DNA of 5,501 bases from Opitutales bacterium. GTDB taxonomy: Bacteria > Verrucomicrobiota > Verrucomicrobiia > Opitutales > UBA2987. Below, one piece after another: positions 1 through 5,501 of the stretch. Every line of letters starts with the position of its first letter. The first letter of the stretch is position 1. The notes beneath the pieces are model-generated. The model was given only the letters and a program-made list of their open reading frames with translations. It made no database searches and was not told the origin of the DNA. The stretch spans positions 1 to 5,501 of the forward strand of contig JAJFLT010000348.1 in assembly GCA_021772555.1 (NCBI GenBank). The letters are read 5' to 3'. Position numbers and translations under genes: made by a program.

Positions 1-263
1 CCCAGCCCGATGGCCAGCGCGACACCCCCGATATTCCCCAAACCGACCGTACCGGACAACGCCGCCGAGAGGGCCTGGAAATGATTGATGGCGCCGGGAT
101 CATCCGGTTGGTCGTAGACTCCGCGCACCACGGCAACGCCATGGGTCATAGCCGTGTATTGGGTAAAACGGCTCCACACTGTGAATAAAATTCCCGAAAG
201 GAACAGCAGCCAGGGCGTCCAGGGGCCCCACAGGAGGTCGGCGGTCAAATGTAGAAGTTCCAT
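1..263 (-). CDS. Sodium:alanine/glycine symporter (AGCS family), N-terminal part
   Basis: Partial gene; the reading frame runs off the left edge after 87 codons. AGCS proteins are inner-membrane transporters that import alanine or glycine with Na+. What is seen: a short N-terminal helix, a hydrophobic first membrane segment at about residues 10-30 (WGPWTPWLLFLSGILFTVW), a soluble stretch with VVRGVYDQPDDPGAINHFQAL at about 45-65, and the start of the next membrane segment with SGTVGLGNIGGVALAIGLG at 70-88. HFQAL followed by a TVGxGNIxGVA motif is the hallmark of this family (GNIAGVA in most members; here the Ala is Gly). The ATG at 263 is the first possible start, because an in-frame TAA lies two codons upstream. 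No clear Shine-Dalgarno sequence precedes it. It lies downstream of the AhpD-like gene on the same strand, but a hairpin sits between them, so separate transcription is likely. Substrate choice between alanine and glycine cannot be told from this part. Confidence 0.9.
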   Translation of the reverse strand, partial: MELLHLTADLLWGPWTPWLLFLSGILFTVWSRFTQYTAMTHGVAVVRGVYDQPDDPGAINHFQALSAALSGTVGLGNIGGVALAIGL

Positions 264-264
264 A

Positions 265-276
265 TATTAATTAATA
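265..276. repeat. 12-bp perfect AT palindrome before the symporter start
   Basis: TATTAATTAATA reads the same on both strands and ends two bases before the symporter ATG (minus-strand start at 263). Its position would fit an operator or simply an AT-rich, unstructured translation start in a gene that lacks a visible Shine-Dalgarno sequence. Being made only of A and T, it could well be chance. Confidence 0.25.
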
Positions 277-308
277 ATCATTTCTTCATGAGGGGGTAAT
301 AAGAAGAC

Positions 309-345
309 TTGCCGCCGTTTAGTCATCACGGCGCAATGCTTTTTT
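309..345. terminator. Terminator-like hairpin between AhpD-like gene and symporter
   Basis: An inverted repeat, TTG-c-CGCCGT (309-318) with ACGGCG-CAA (328-336), gives a 9-bp stem with one bulged C and a 9-base loop. On the plus strand it is followed by a run of six T (340-345), the classic factor-independent terminator form. On the minus strand the stem is preceded by six A and followed by the T-rich GTCTTCTTATT. It lies about 33 bases past the stop of the minus-strand AhpD-like gene, so the most useful reading is a terminator for that gene, possibly working in both directions. The better U-tract faces the plus strand, where no gene is seen upstream. Confidence 0.45.
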
Positions 346-368
346 AAGGGGTATGATTGGCAAAAACC

Positions 369-905
369 TCAGGAGCCGGTTGTTGCTTTGCGATAGCGTT
401 GCAGGTATTCGTCCAAATCGACATCCACGACGTTGTTGAAAATATTGTTCACCACCATCATGGCGCCAAAAACGGTCAGATCGACAATCTGCCGGTCGGA
501 ATAATGTTCCTTTAGCTGGGCAAACATTTCATCGGAAACATTGACCGAGTCGGTGGCTATTTTGCGGCCGAACCGGACGATGAGGTCTTCCTGCGGAGTG
601 AGGTCAAGATTATCGGGATCTTCGCCGTTTTCGACTAAAACGCGCCGATAGTAGGTCGAGCAAACCAGGCAATCGGTCTGGGTGGAGACGGCCAGCATAA
701 AGAGGCCCGTCATTCTTTCACCCAGAAACGGTTTTACCGCATCCAACATGGAATACCATTCCATAACCGCTTTTAAGGCGGCTGGGGAATGAACGAGGGT
801 TTTTTTCATATTGGTCATTATACCATGTTCCCGGACGACTTCGTCCCACATGGCCTGACCCTCGGGGTCCGCTTCTTCACGTTCAAGCATTCTGATTCTC
901 GACAT
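369..905 (-). CDS. Carboxymuconolactone decarboxylase / AhpD-like family protein
   Basis: A 178-residue, mostly helical, cytoplasmic protein with no signal peptide. The middle (about residues 63-92, GERMTGLFMLAVSTQTDCLVCSTYYRRVL) matches the core of the CMD/AhpD fold: a helix ending in a CxxC pair, here Cys79 and Cys82. A second helical region at 135-160 (DRQIVDLTVFGAMMVVNNIFNNVVDV) and the closing LDEYLQRY are typical of the 'peroxidase-related' branch. Members with CxxC usually act in thiol-based peroxide reduction; those without are lactone decarboxylases. Here the residue four after the second Cys, a His in AhpD, is Tyr86, so peroxidase activity is uncertain. The start at 905 is supported by AAAGGTGA (912-919 on this strand) at good spacing. 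The gene is divergent from the ast operon, and nothing ties it to arginine metabolism beyond the shared intergenic region. Family call is firm; function is not. Confidence 0.85.
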   Translation of the reverse strand: MSRIRMLEREEADPEGQAMWDEVVREHGIMTNMKKTLVHSPAALKAVMEWYSMLDAVKPFLGERMTGLFMLAVSTQTDCLVCSTYYRRVLVENGEDPDNLDLTPQEDLIVRFGRKIATDSVNVSDEMFAQLKEHYSDRQIVDLTVFGAMMVVNNIFNNVVDVDLDEYLQRYRKATTGS

Positions 906-1034
906 TCCGTTTCACCTTTCTCTATTACGCCCGCTCGATTGTTCCAGCCTCATTTCGGATTTAAATGGCGGGATCGATAGGGGGATAACTTTTTTAATTT
1001 ATTAATCTTTCCTATAAACTGGTGGGTATAGAGG

Positions 1035-1065
1035 CTTTGCCCCGTCTTTTCAAGACTTTGCAACG
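1035..1065. repeat. Direct repeat CTTTGCnnCG, 21-bp period, with small hairpin between
   Basis: CTTTGCCCCG (1035-1044) and CTTTGCAACG (1056-1065) are identical at eight of ten positions, and their starts are exactly 21 bp apart, two turns of the helix. Between them GTCTT-TTC-AAGAC (1044-1056) forms a 5-bp inverted repeat. The block lies about 40-70 bp upstream of the proposed -35 box of astA and also upstream of the divergent AhpD-like gene. The spacing suits a tandem binding site for a regulator, but no known operator is recognised and short repeats arise by chance. Confidence 0.25.
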
Positions 1066-1106
1066 GTTTCCATCTGAGCAATTCTAATGATGGTAATTTT
1101 CCCTCG

Positions 1107-1135
1107 TTGACTCTTCCCAAATCGAATCATATTTT
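1107..1135 (+). promoter_or_regulatory. Putative sigma70-type promoter of the ast operon
   Basis: TTGACT (1107-1112) and TATTTT (1130-1135) are separated by exactly 17 bp, close to the TTGACA-17-TATAAT consensus. The start of transcription would be near 1142, giving a leader of about 37 bases before the astA ATG at 1179. No -24/-12 element with correctly spaced GG and GC was found in the gap, so the sigma54 control known for E. coli ast is not supported here. This is a pattern match only. Confidence 0.45.
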
Positions 1136-1178
1136 CCCGCTATCATGTATTGATAACCAAGCATAATTTCCTAGCGCC

Positions 1179-2231
1179 ATGACTCATTTTTTTATTCGGC
1201 CAGTTCGGCAATCCGACCTGGAGAGCTTGTTGGAATTTGTCAATTCCGTGCCCGACAGCCTGGCCACGGTTCCACAAGACCGGACACGCCTGGAGGAGAG
1301 GATCGACGCTTCCTTGCGGAGCTTTATCCCCCGCATTAAAAACCCCGGTTCGGAACATTACCTTTTTGTTCTGGAGGAAAGGAATACAGGCCAGATAGCA
1401 GGGATTTCAGGGCTTATCGGCAGAGTCGGAGGGTTCGATCCATTTTACACCTATGAAATCCGCACAGAGAGGATTACCCACAAGCCCATGGGGATCGATA
1501 AAACGATTCAATTCTTATATTTGAAAGCCGACCATAAGGGTCCCTCCGAAATCGGCAGCCTCTTGCTCAATCCGGCTTATCGGGGCGACGGCCTCGGTAG
1601 GCTGCTTTCCCTTTGCCGTTTTCTCTTTATGAAACGATTCCCCGAGCGGTTCGACCAGCAGGTAGTAGCCGAATTGAGGGGCCACATTGATGAGGAAGAC
1701 CAATCTCCTTTTTGGGAGGCTGTGGGACGCCCGTTTTTCGAGGTCAATTTTTATGAGGCTGATATGCAATGTGCCATGGGCGACAAGGATTTCATTCGCG
1801 ACCTCATGCCGGCACATCCCATTTACATTCCTCTTTTGCCGTCCGCCGTAAGGGAGATTATCGGAAAAGTGCACAAACGTTCCGAACCGGCCAGACGTCT
1901 TCTATTGCAGGAGGGTTTTACCGGCACGGATGAAATAGATATCTTTGATGCCGGTCCCCTCATGCGGGCTGAGAGGGAAAATATTCGCACCATCCGACAA
2001 TGCAAAACCGCCATCGTCAGTCGATTGATGGAAGAGACGGAGGAAGAATATGACCGGATATTAAGCAATCGCTCCCTCGATTTCCGTGCCTGTTACGGCT
2101 TCCTGGAGGAAGATGCCGATGGATCTGTCGCCTTACCGGAATCACTGGCCTTTCTTCTACGGGTAAATCCGGGCGATTCCATTGACTATGTCCGCGTTAG
2201 AGACCGTCCCGGAGAAAGGGCTTCCCCGTGA
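1179..2231 (+). CDS. astA: Arginine N-succinyltransferase AstA
   Basis: First enzyme of the AST pathway: it transfers succinyl from succinyl-CoA to the alpha-amino group of arginine in the cytoplasm. The 350-residue length fits the family (344 in E. coli). Seen in the sequence: the N-terminal FFIRPVRQSDLESL; a GNAT-like acyltransferase core with FVLEERNTGQIAGISGL (63-79), SEIGSLLLNPAYRGDGLGRLLS (123-144) and VVAELRGHIDEEDQSPFWEAVGRPFF (162-187); then LMPAHPIY (209-216), VHKRSEPARRLLLQEGF (231-247) with His232 at the position of the proposed catalytic His of E. coli AstA, and EIDIFDAGP (252-260). All of these align with E. coli AstA. The ATG at 1179 is forced from upstream by an in-frame TAA at 1164 and gives the expected N-terminus, yet no Shine-Dalgarno sequence is visible. 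Its stop overlaps the astD start, so the two are likely translationally coupled. First gene of the operon. Confidence 0.95.
   Translation: MTHFFIRPVRQSDLESLLEFVNSVPDSLATVPQDRTRLEERIDASLRSFIPRIKNPGSEHYLFVLEERNTGQIAGISGLIGRVGGFDPFYTYEIRTERITHKPMGIDKTIQFLYLKADHKGPSEIGSLLLNPAYRGDGLGRLLSLCRFLFMKRFPERFDQQVVAELRGHIDEEDQSPFWEAVGRPFFEVNFYEADMQCAMGDKDFIRDLMPAHPIYIPLLPSAVREIIGKVHKRSEPARRLLLQEGFTGTDEIDIFDAGPLMRAERENIRTIRQCKTAIVSRLMEETEEEYDRILSNRSLDFRACYGFLEEDADGSVALPESLAFLLRVNPGDSIDYVRVRDRPGERASP
2215..2220 (+). promoter_or_regulatory. Ribosome binding site deciding the astD GTG start
   Basis: AAAGGG, preceded directly by GGAG (2211-2214), lies inside the last codons of astA, seven bases before the GTG at 2228. 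This purine-rich site supports GTG rather than a downstream codon as the astD start; the first in-frame ATG is over 100 codons further in and would remove part of the N-terminal NAD-binding domain. Confidence 0.6.
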
Positions 2232-3694
2232 CGGAAATTACCAACGTGACCCCCCATTTCGCGAATAACGAATTCAGGGGCGGTGCTGGACGATTTTTCC
2301 AGTCGATCAATCCGGCAACGGGTGCGCCCATTTGGGAAGGACCGGAAGCGGGCCGAAGCGAAGTGGATGCAGCCATCCAAGCGGCCAAAAAGGCATTCCC
2401 CTGTTGGTCGCAAACTTCCCTCGAAGAACGAGAAGGCTTATTAAAAGCCTATGCCCAGGTTTTGAGAAAACGCCAACAGGATCTCATCGAGGCGATCTGC
2501 CTCGAAGTCGGCAAACCGCGCTGGGAAGCGGCCACGGAGGTGAGTGCCATGATCGGAAAAATCGATCTGTCGATCAGAGCCTACGCGGATCGTTGTTCGG
2601 AGTTCGGGAGTGGCCCGGCTATTACCCGGTTCAAACCCCACGGTGTGGTGGCGGTTTTTGGACCCTTTAATTTTCCCGGACACCTTCCCAACGGGCACAT
2701 TATCCCCGCCCTTCTGGCTGGCAATACGGTGGTCTTTAAACCGAGCGAACAGGCTCCCACTGTGGCTCAATGCATGGCCGGTTGTTTCCTCGAAACGGGA
2801 TTTCCCGACGGGGTCTTCAACATGGTTCAGGGAACCGCCACCACGGGTGCCCTCCTGGCTGCCCATGAGGAAATTGACGGGTTGTTCTTTACCGGAAGTT
2901 CCCAAACGGGTCTCGCTCTAAGAAAATCGCTGGCCTCCCAACCGGAAAAATTACTTGCCCTGGAAATGGGCGGCAATAACCCCCTGATTGCCCACCAAAC
3001 AGACGACAAGGAGGCTGCCGCTCTTCTGATTATCCAATCGGCCTATTTGACCGCCGGACAACGCTGCACCTGTGCCCGGCGTCTCATCGTTCCTGAAGGC
3101 GGGGAAGGAGACAAGTTGATCGAAATCCTGATCTCCACGATAGAAAACATCAGGGTCGCGGGTCCCGATGCCATCCCGGAACCTTTCATGGGACCCGTCA
3201 TCAGCTCGGCGGCGGCCCAGAGCGTGCTTCAAACGCAAAAAAAAATGGTCTCTGCGGGAGGCCATGCTCTCGTTGAGGCAGAGGCCTTGAAACCTGACAC
3301 CGGTTTGATTTCTCCCGGTTTGGTGGATGTTACGAAAATGGAAAAGAGAGAGGATAATGAATGTTTCGGGCCGCTGCTCCAATTGATCCGGGTTAAAGAT
3401 TTCGAGGAGGCCTTGGCGGAGGCCAACAACACCCGCTACGGGCTCGCCGCCGGATTGCTGAGCGATAATGCAAGTCTCTATAAATATTTTAGGGATAATG
3501 TTCGGGCCGGAATCATCAACTGGAACAGGCCGTTGACTGGAGCCAGTGGGGCTGCCCCATTCGGCGGAGTCGGTCGCAGCGGGAACCACCGTTCAGCAGG
3601 CTATTTCGCAGCTGATTTTTGCTCCTTTCCGGTGGCTTCCATGGAGGAGCCGAGGCTGAAAAAACCCACCACCCTACCTCCTGGATTGGGTTAA
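2228..3694 (+). CDS. astD: N-succinylglutamate 5-semialdehyde dehydrogenase AstD
   Basis: Fourth step of the AST pathway: NAD-dependent oxidation of succinylglutamate semialdehyde to succinylglutamate. An aldehyde dehydrogenase of 488 residues, normal for the family. Visible landmarks: GPFNFPGHLPNGH (145-157) with the oxyanion Asn148, FKPSE (170-174) with the cofactor-binding Lys171, FFTGSSQTG (220-228) with the Gly motif of the NAD site, LEMGGNNP (245-252) with the general base Glu246, GQRCTCARR (277-285) with the catalytic Cys280, and ECFGPLLQLIRV (378-389) with Glu378. GHLPNGHI and ECFGPLLQ point to AstD rather than a general aldehyde dehydrogenase, and its place between astA and astB confirms it. 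It starts with GTG, overlapping the astA stop as GTGA, with a good ribosome site before it. The active site is intact. The succinylornithine transaminase that would supply its substrate is not in the window. Confidence 0.95.
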   Translation: MTEITNVTPHFANNEFRGGAGRFFQSINPATGAPIWEGPEAGRSEVDAAIQAAKKAFPCWSQTSLEEREGLLKAYAQVLRKRQQDLIEAICLEVGKPRWEAATEVSAMIGKIDLSIRAYADRCSEFGSGPAITRFKPHGVVAVFGPFNFPGHLPNGHIIPALLAGNTVVFKPSEQAPTVAQCMAGCFLETGFPDGVFNMVQGTATTGALLAAHEEIDGLFFTGSSQTGLALRKSLASQPEKLLALEMGGNNPLIAHQTDDKEAAALLIIQSAYLTAGQRCTCARRLIVPEGGEGDKLIEILISTIENIRVAGPDAIPEPFMGPVISSAAAQSVLQTQKKMVSAGGHALVEAEALKPDTGLISPGLVDVTKMEKREDNECFGPLLQLIRVKDFEEALAEANNTRYGLAAGLLSDNASLYKYFRDNVRAGIINWNRPLTGASGAAPFGGVGRSGNHRSAGYFAADFCSFPVASMEEPRLKKPTTLPPGLG

Positions 3695-3698
3695 AGGT
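3693..3698 (+). promoter_or_regulatory. Ribosome binding site of astB overlapping the astD stop
   Basis: AAAGGT shares its first bases with the astD TAA (3692-3694) and lies six bases before the astB ATG at 3705. It fixes this ATG as the start, and a ribosome terminating on astD would cover it, which favours coupled translation. Confidence 0.6.
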
Positions 3699-3704
3699 AA
3701 ACTT

Positions 3705-5060
3705 ATGGCGCGCGCTCACGAAGCGAACTTCGATGGTCTGGTCGGCCCAACCCATAATTATGCCGGGCTTTCGATCGGCAACCTGGCTTCCGTCGGACAC
3801 AAGGCATTGGTCTCAAGTCCGCGCGCGGCTGCTTTGCCGGGTTTGAAAAAAATGAAATTCCTGGCCGACCTAGGCCTGGATCAGGGCATTTTGCCGCCCC
3901 AGGAACGCCCATCCATCATAGCGCTGCGACAATTCGGATTCACCGGGCACAGTGATGCCAATGTCATAGAAAAAGCCGCTCAGGAAGCGCCCGAATTGCT
4001 GGCAGCCTGTTCTTCGGCCTCTAGCATGTGGACAGCCAATGCGGCCACTTTTTCGCCATCGGCTGATTCCCGGGACGGGCGCGCCCATTTCACCCCGGCC
4101 AATCTCTACAACAAATTGCACCGTTCTTTGGAGGCCGGTCAAACAGCTAGGATTCTAAAGAAAATCTTTAACAACGATGCCCTCTTCGTCCACCACCCAC
4201 CCTTGTGCGGGGGTAACGTCATGCGGGACGAGGGAGCGGCCAACCACACCCGTTTTTGTTCCTCGTATGGAGAGCCGGGGTTGCAATTATTTGTTTACGG
4301 GGCGAGCGCACTGCAACCGGAGAAAAATGGTCCGGCCCAATTTCCAGCCCGGCAAACCCTGGAAGCATCTCAGGCAGTGGCCCGGCTGCACAGGCTTTCT
4401 CCAGACAGGGTTCTCTTCGCCCGCCAAAGTCCGACTGCCATCGACGCTGGAGTTTTCCACAACGACGTCGTTTCAGTTGGAAATGGCAATTACTTCCTTT
4501 GTCATGAACAGGCTTTTTCCGATCAGAAACAGGTTTTAGAGAATTTGCGAAATCGGTTCGAAACTGTTTGCGGAGAATCCTTCCAATGTATCGAAGTAGC
4601 AGCAACCGAGGTCAGCCTGGAGGCGGCGGTGGCCTCCTATCTATTCAACTGCCAGTTGATCCGTTTGAATGACGACTCGATGGCCGTGATAGCACCCGCC
4701 GAATGCGAGCAGACGCCGGAGGTGAAAGCCTTTCTGCAAAACCTGGCCGCAGACACCGATTCGCCCGTCGATGAGGTGCATTTTATCGATCTGAGGGAAA
4801 GTATGAGCAACGGTGGCGGACCGGCTTGTTTGAGGCTGAGGGTGGTTCTCAATGAAGAGGAAAAAAAGTCTCTGCTGCCCGAAAATTTCCTGACCAATGA
4901 AAATTACCCCCTATTAGTAGATTGGGTGAACCGCCACTATCGCGAATCTCTCGCCCAAAATGATCTAGCCGACCCTTTACTGCTGGAAGAAAGCCGCAAA
5001 GCTCTGGACGAACTGTGCAATATTATTGGAATCGGATCAATTTACCCCTTTCAAAAATAA
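3705..5060 (+). CDS. astB: N-succinylarginine dihydrolase AstB
   Basis: Second step of the AST pathway: hydrolysis of N2-succinylarginine to N2-succinylornithine, CO2 and two ammonia, in the cytoplasm. The 451 residues compare with 447 in E. coli, and similarity runs from end to end. Landmarks: EANFDGLVGPTHNYAGLS (6-23), RPSIIALRQFGFTG (68-81), ANAATFSPSADSRDG (111-125), ANLYNKLHRSLEA (132-144), DEGAANHTRF (175-184), YGEPGLQLFVYG (188-199), VFHNDVVSV (250-258), FIDLRESMSNGGGPACLRLRVV (360-381) and the C-terminal GSIYPFQK. The catalytic triad of the amidinotransferase-like fold, Glu174-His248-Cys369 in E. coli, is present as Glu176, His252 and Cys375. The ATG at 3705 is backed by AAAGGT six bases upstream and by the conserved N-terminus. 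It is the last gene of the operon: the next gene converges on it with only 13 bases between the stop codons, so no astE follows. Confidence 0.96.
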   Translation: MARAHEANFDGLVGPTHNYAGLSIGNLASVGHKALVSSPRAAALPGLKKMKFLADLGLDQGILPPQERPSIIALRQFGFTGHSDANVIEKAAQEAPELLAACSSASSMWTANAATFSPSADSRDGRAHFTPANLYNKLHRSLEAGQTARILKKIFNNDALFVHHPPLCGGNVMRDEGAANHTRFCSSYGEPGLQLFVYGASALQPEKNGPAQFPARQTLEASQAVARLHRLSPDRVLFARQSPTAIDAGVFHNDVVSVGNGNYFLCHEQAFSDQKQVLENLRNRFETVCGESFQCIEVAATEVSLEAAVASYLFNCQLIRLNDDSMAVIAPAECEQTPEVKAFLQNLAADTDSPVDEVHFIDLRESMSNGGGPACLRLRVVLNEEEKKSLLPENFLTNENYPLLVDWVNRHYRESLAQNDLADPLLLEESRKALDELCNIIGIGSIYPFQK

Positions 5061-5064
5061 GGGG
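5045..5064. other. Inverted repeat at the astB/dehydrogenase convergence
   Basis: CCCCTT (5045-5050) and AAGGGG (5059-5064) form a 6-bp stem with an 8-base loop that contains the end of astB, including its stop codon. Its place between two convergent genes is where a shared terminator would be expected, but neither strand has a T-run after the stem, so it is at best a weak or factor-dependent end. Confidence 0.2.
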
Positions 5065-5073
5065 CGAAACCGT

Positions 5074-5501
5074 TCAGGGTGCCGTCAGCGCTTTGCCATT
5101 ATCGCCGGGTTGGATGCTGTCGAGGAAAGGAACGACCCTTTCGGCCCACTCCTCGGGGGAGCAATGAACACCCGCGCCGGCCCCGAAACAACTGCGGAGC
5201 ATTTCCGTATCGATCACTCCGGGATTGAGGGCGACCGCAGCAAGACCATTCGGCAATTCCGCGGCCAAAGCCTGCGTCAGTCCCTCAACGGCCCATTTAG
5301 TGGCACAGTAGGGAGCTACTTCGGGCGAGGTGGACCTGCCCCAACCGGAGCTGAAATTCACGATGATGCCTTCGCCGTTAGCGATCATGGACGGGACAAA
5401 ATGCCTTATAATGGCCGCGGTTCCCTTTATATTCACATCCACGACATGGGAGAACTCTTCCTCAGGCACTTTCCACAAAACAGCATTTTTGTTAATGATC
5501 C
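5074..5501 (-). CDS. Short-chain dehydrogenase/reductase (SDR), C-terminal part
   Basis: Partial; the frame stays open to the right edge, so the Rossmann N-terminus with its TGxxxGxG motif is outside. An NAD(P)-dependent oxidoreductase of the classical SDR type. Landmarks on the minus strand: catalytic Asn in DVNIKGT (codon 5431-5433), Ser in NFSSGWG (5347-5349), Tyr and Lys of the YxxxK motif in YCATK (5308-5310 and 5296-5298), then the cofactor-side LNPGVIDTEML. Tyr and Ser are 13 residues apart, as expected. The first complete codons at the edge read IINKNAVLW, preceded by GG, which fits the Gly ending the usual NNAG motif. SSGWGRSTSPEVAPYC and the ending PGDNGKALT recall an SDR branch that I remember from bacteria and plants, without known substrate. 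Possible TTG or GTG codons near 5478 are internal and not real starts. There is no evident link to arginine catabolism. Confidence 0.9.
   Translation of the reverse strand, partial: IINKNAVLWKVPEEEFSHVVDVNIKGTAAIIRHFVPSMIANGEGIIVNFSSGWGRSTSPEVAPYCATKWAVEGLTQALAAELPNGLAAVALNPGVIDTEMLRSCFGAGAGVHCSPEEWAERVVPFLDSIQPGDNGKALTAP

Noticed and set aside
789..980. Plus-strand frame of 63 codons starting inside the AhpD-like gene and running into the intergenic gap
   Set aside because: Mostly antisense to a clearly coding region; no recognisable protein features and no supporting ribosome site.
1021..1140. Possible sigma54 (-24/-12) promoter or ARG box before astA
   Set aside because: GG and GC pairs in the gap have the wrong spacing (for example GG at 1025-1026 and GC at 1039-1040 are 12 apart instead of 10), and no convincing paired TGAAT/ATTCA half-sites are present.
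1145..1153. Two-codon upstream frame ATG-TAT-TGA in the astA leader
   Set aside because: It would sit only a few bases after the proposed transcription start with no ribosome site; so short a frame is expected by chance and contains no arginine codons that would suggest attenuation.
2441..2905. Open frame of 154 codons on the minus strand opposite astD
   Set aside because: Same reason: wholly within a well-supported gene, no recognisable domain and no ribosome site that I can see.
2951..3589. Long open frame of 212 codons on the minus strand opposite astD
   Set aside because: It lies entirely within astD, which has full family motifs and an intact active site; the antisense translation resembles no family and has the composition of a shadow frame.
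5476..5478. TTG as the start of the short-chain dehydrogenase
   Set aside because: The frame continues upstream to the window edge with conserved SDR sequence, and starting here would remove the cofactor-binding domain.

Overview
The window looks like ordinary chromosomal DNA from a Gram-negative-type bacterium of moderate GC content, with a compact metabolic gene set and AT-richer gaps between genes. No mobile element, phage, CRISPR, rRNA or tRNA signature is visible. The arginine succinyltransferase (AST) pathway is best known from gamma- and other Proteobacteria. The proteins here are clearly homologous to the E. coli enzymes but diverged from them. Together with the absence of a Shine-Dalgarno sequence before two of the genes, this leaves the host open: a less-studied proteobacterium or another Gram-negative phylum such as Verrucomicrobiota are both possible. 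That placement is a guess.

Layout: (1) positions 1-263, minus strand: N-terminal part of an AGCS-family sodium:alanine/glycine symporter, cut by the window edge. (2) positions 264-368: an AT-rich gap holding a 12-bp palindrome and a terminator-like hairpin. (3) positions 369-905, minus strand: a carboxymuconolactone decarboxylase/AhpD-like protein with a CxxC motif. (4) positions 906-1178: a divergent intergenic region with a good sigma70-like promoter for the plus-strand operon and a direct repeat spaced 21 bp. (5) positions 1179-5060, plus strand: a tight operon astA-astD-astB, with a 4-bp GTGA overlap between the first two genes and a 10-bp gap before the third. (6) positions 5074-5501, minus strand, converging on astB: the C-terminal part of a short-chain dehydrogenase/reductase, cut by the right edge.

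The core of the window is arginine catabolism. AstA succinylates arginine and AstB hydrolyses succinylarginine to succinylornithine, releasing CO2 and two ammonia. A transaminase (AstC, not present here) then makes succinylglutamate semialdehyde, AstD oxidises it to succinylglutamate, and AstE (not present here) releases glutamate and succinate. The upstream and downstream neighbours are transcribed in the opposite direction, so the operon in this genome contains only three of the five pathway genes; the other two steps must be encoded elsewhere or done by other enzymes. The catalytic residues expected in AstB and AstD are all present, so these genes look functional. I did not find a convincing undescribed system in this window. 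The points most worth checking are the incomplete operon, the regulatory DNA before astA, and the substituted active-site motif of the AhpD-like protein.
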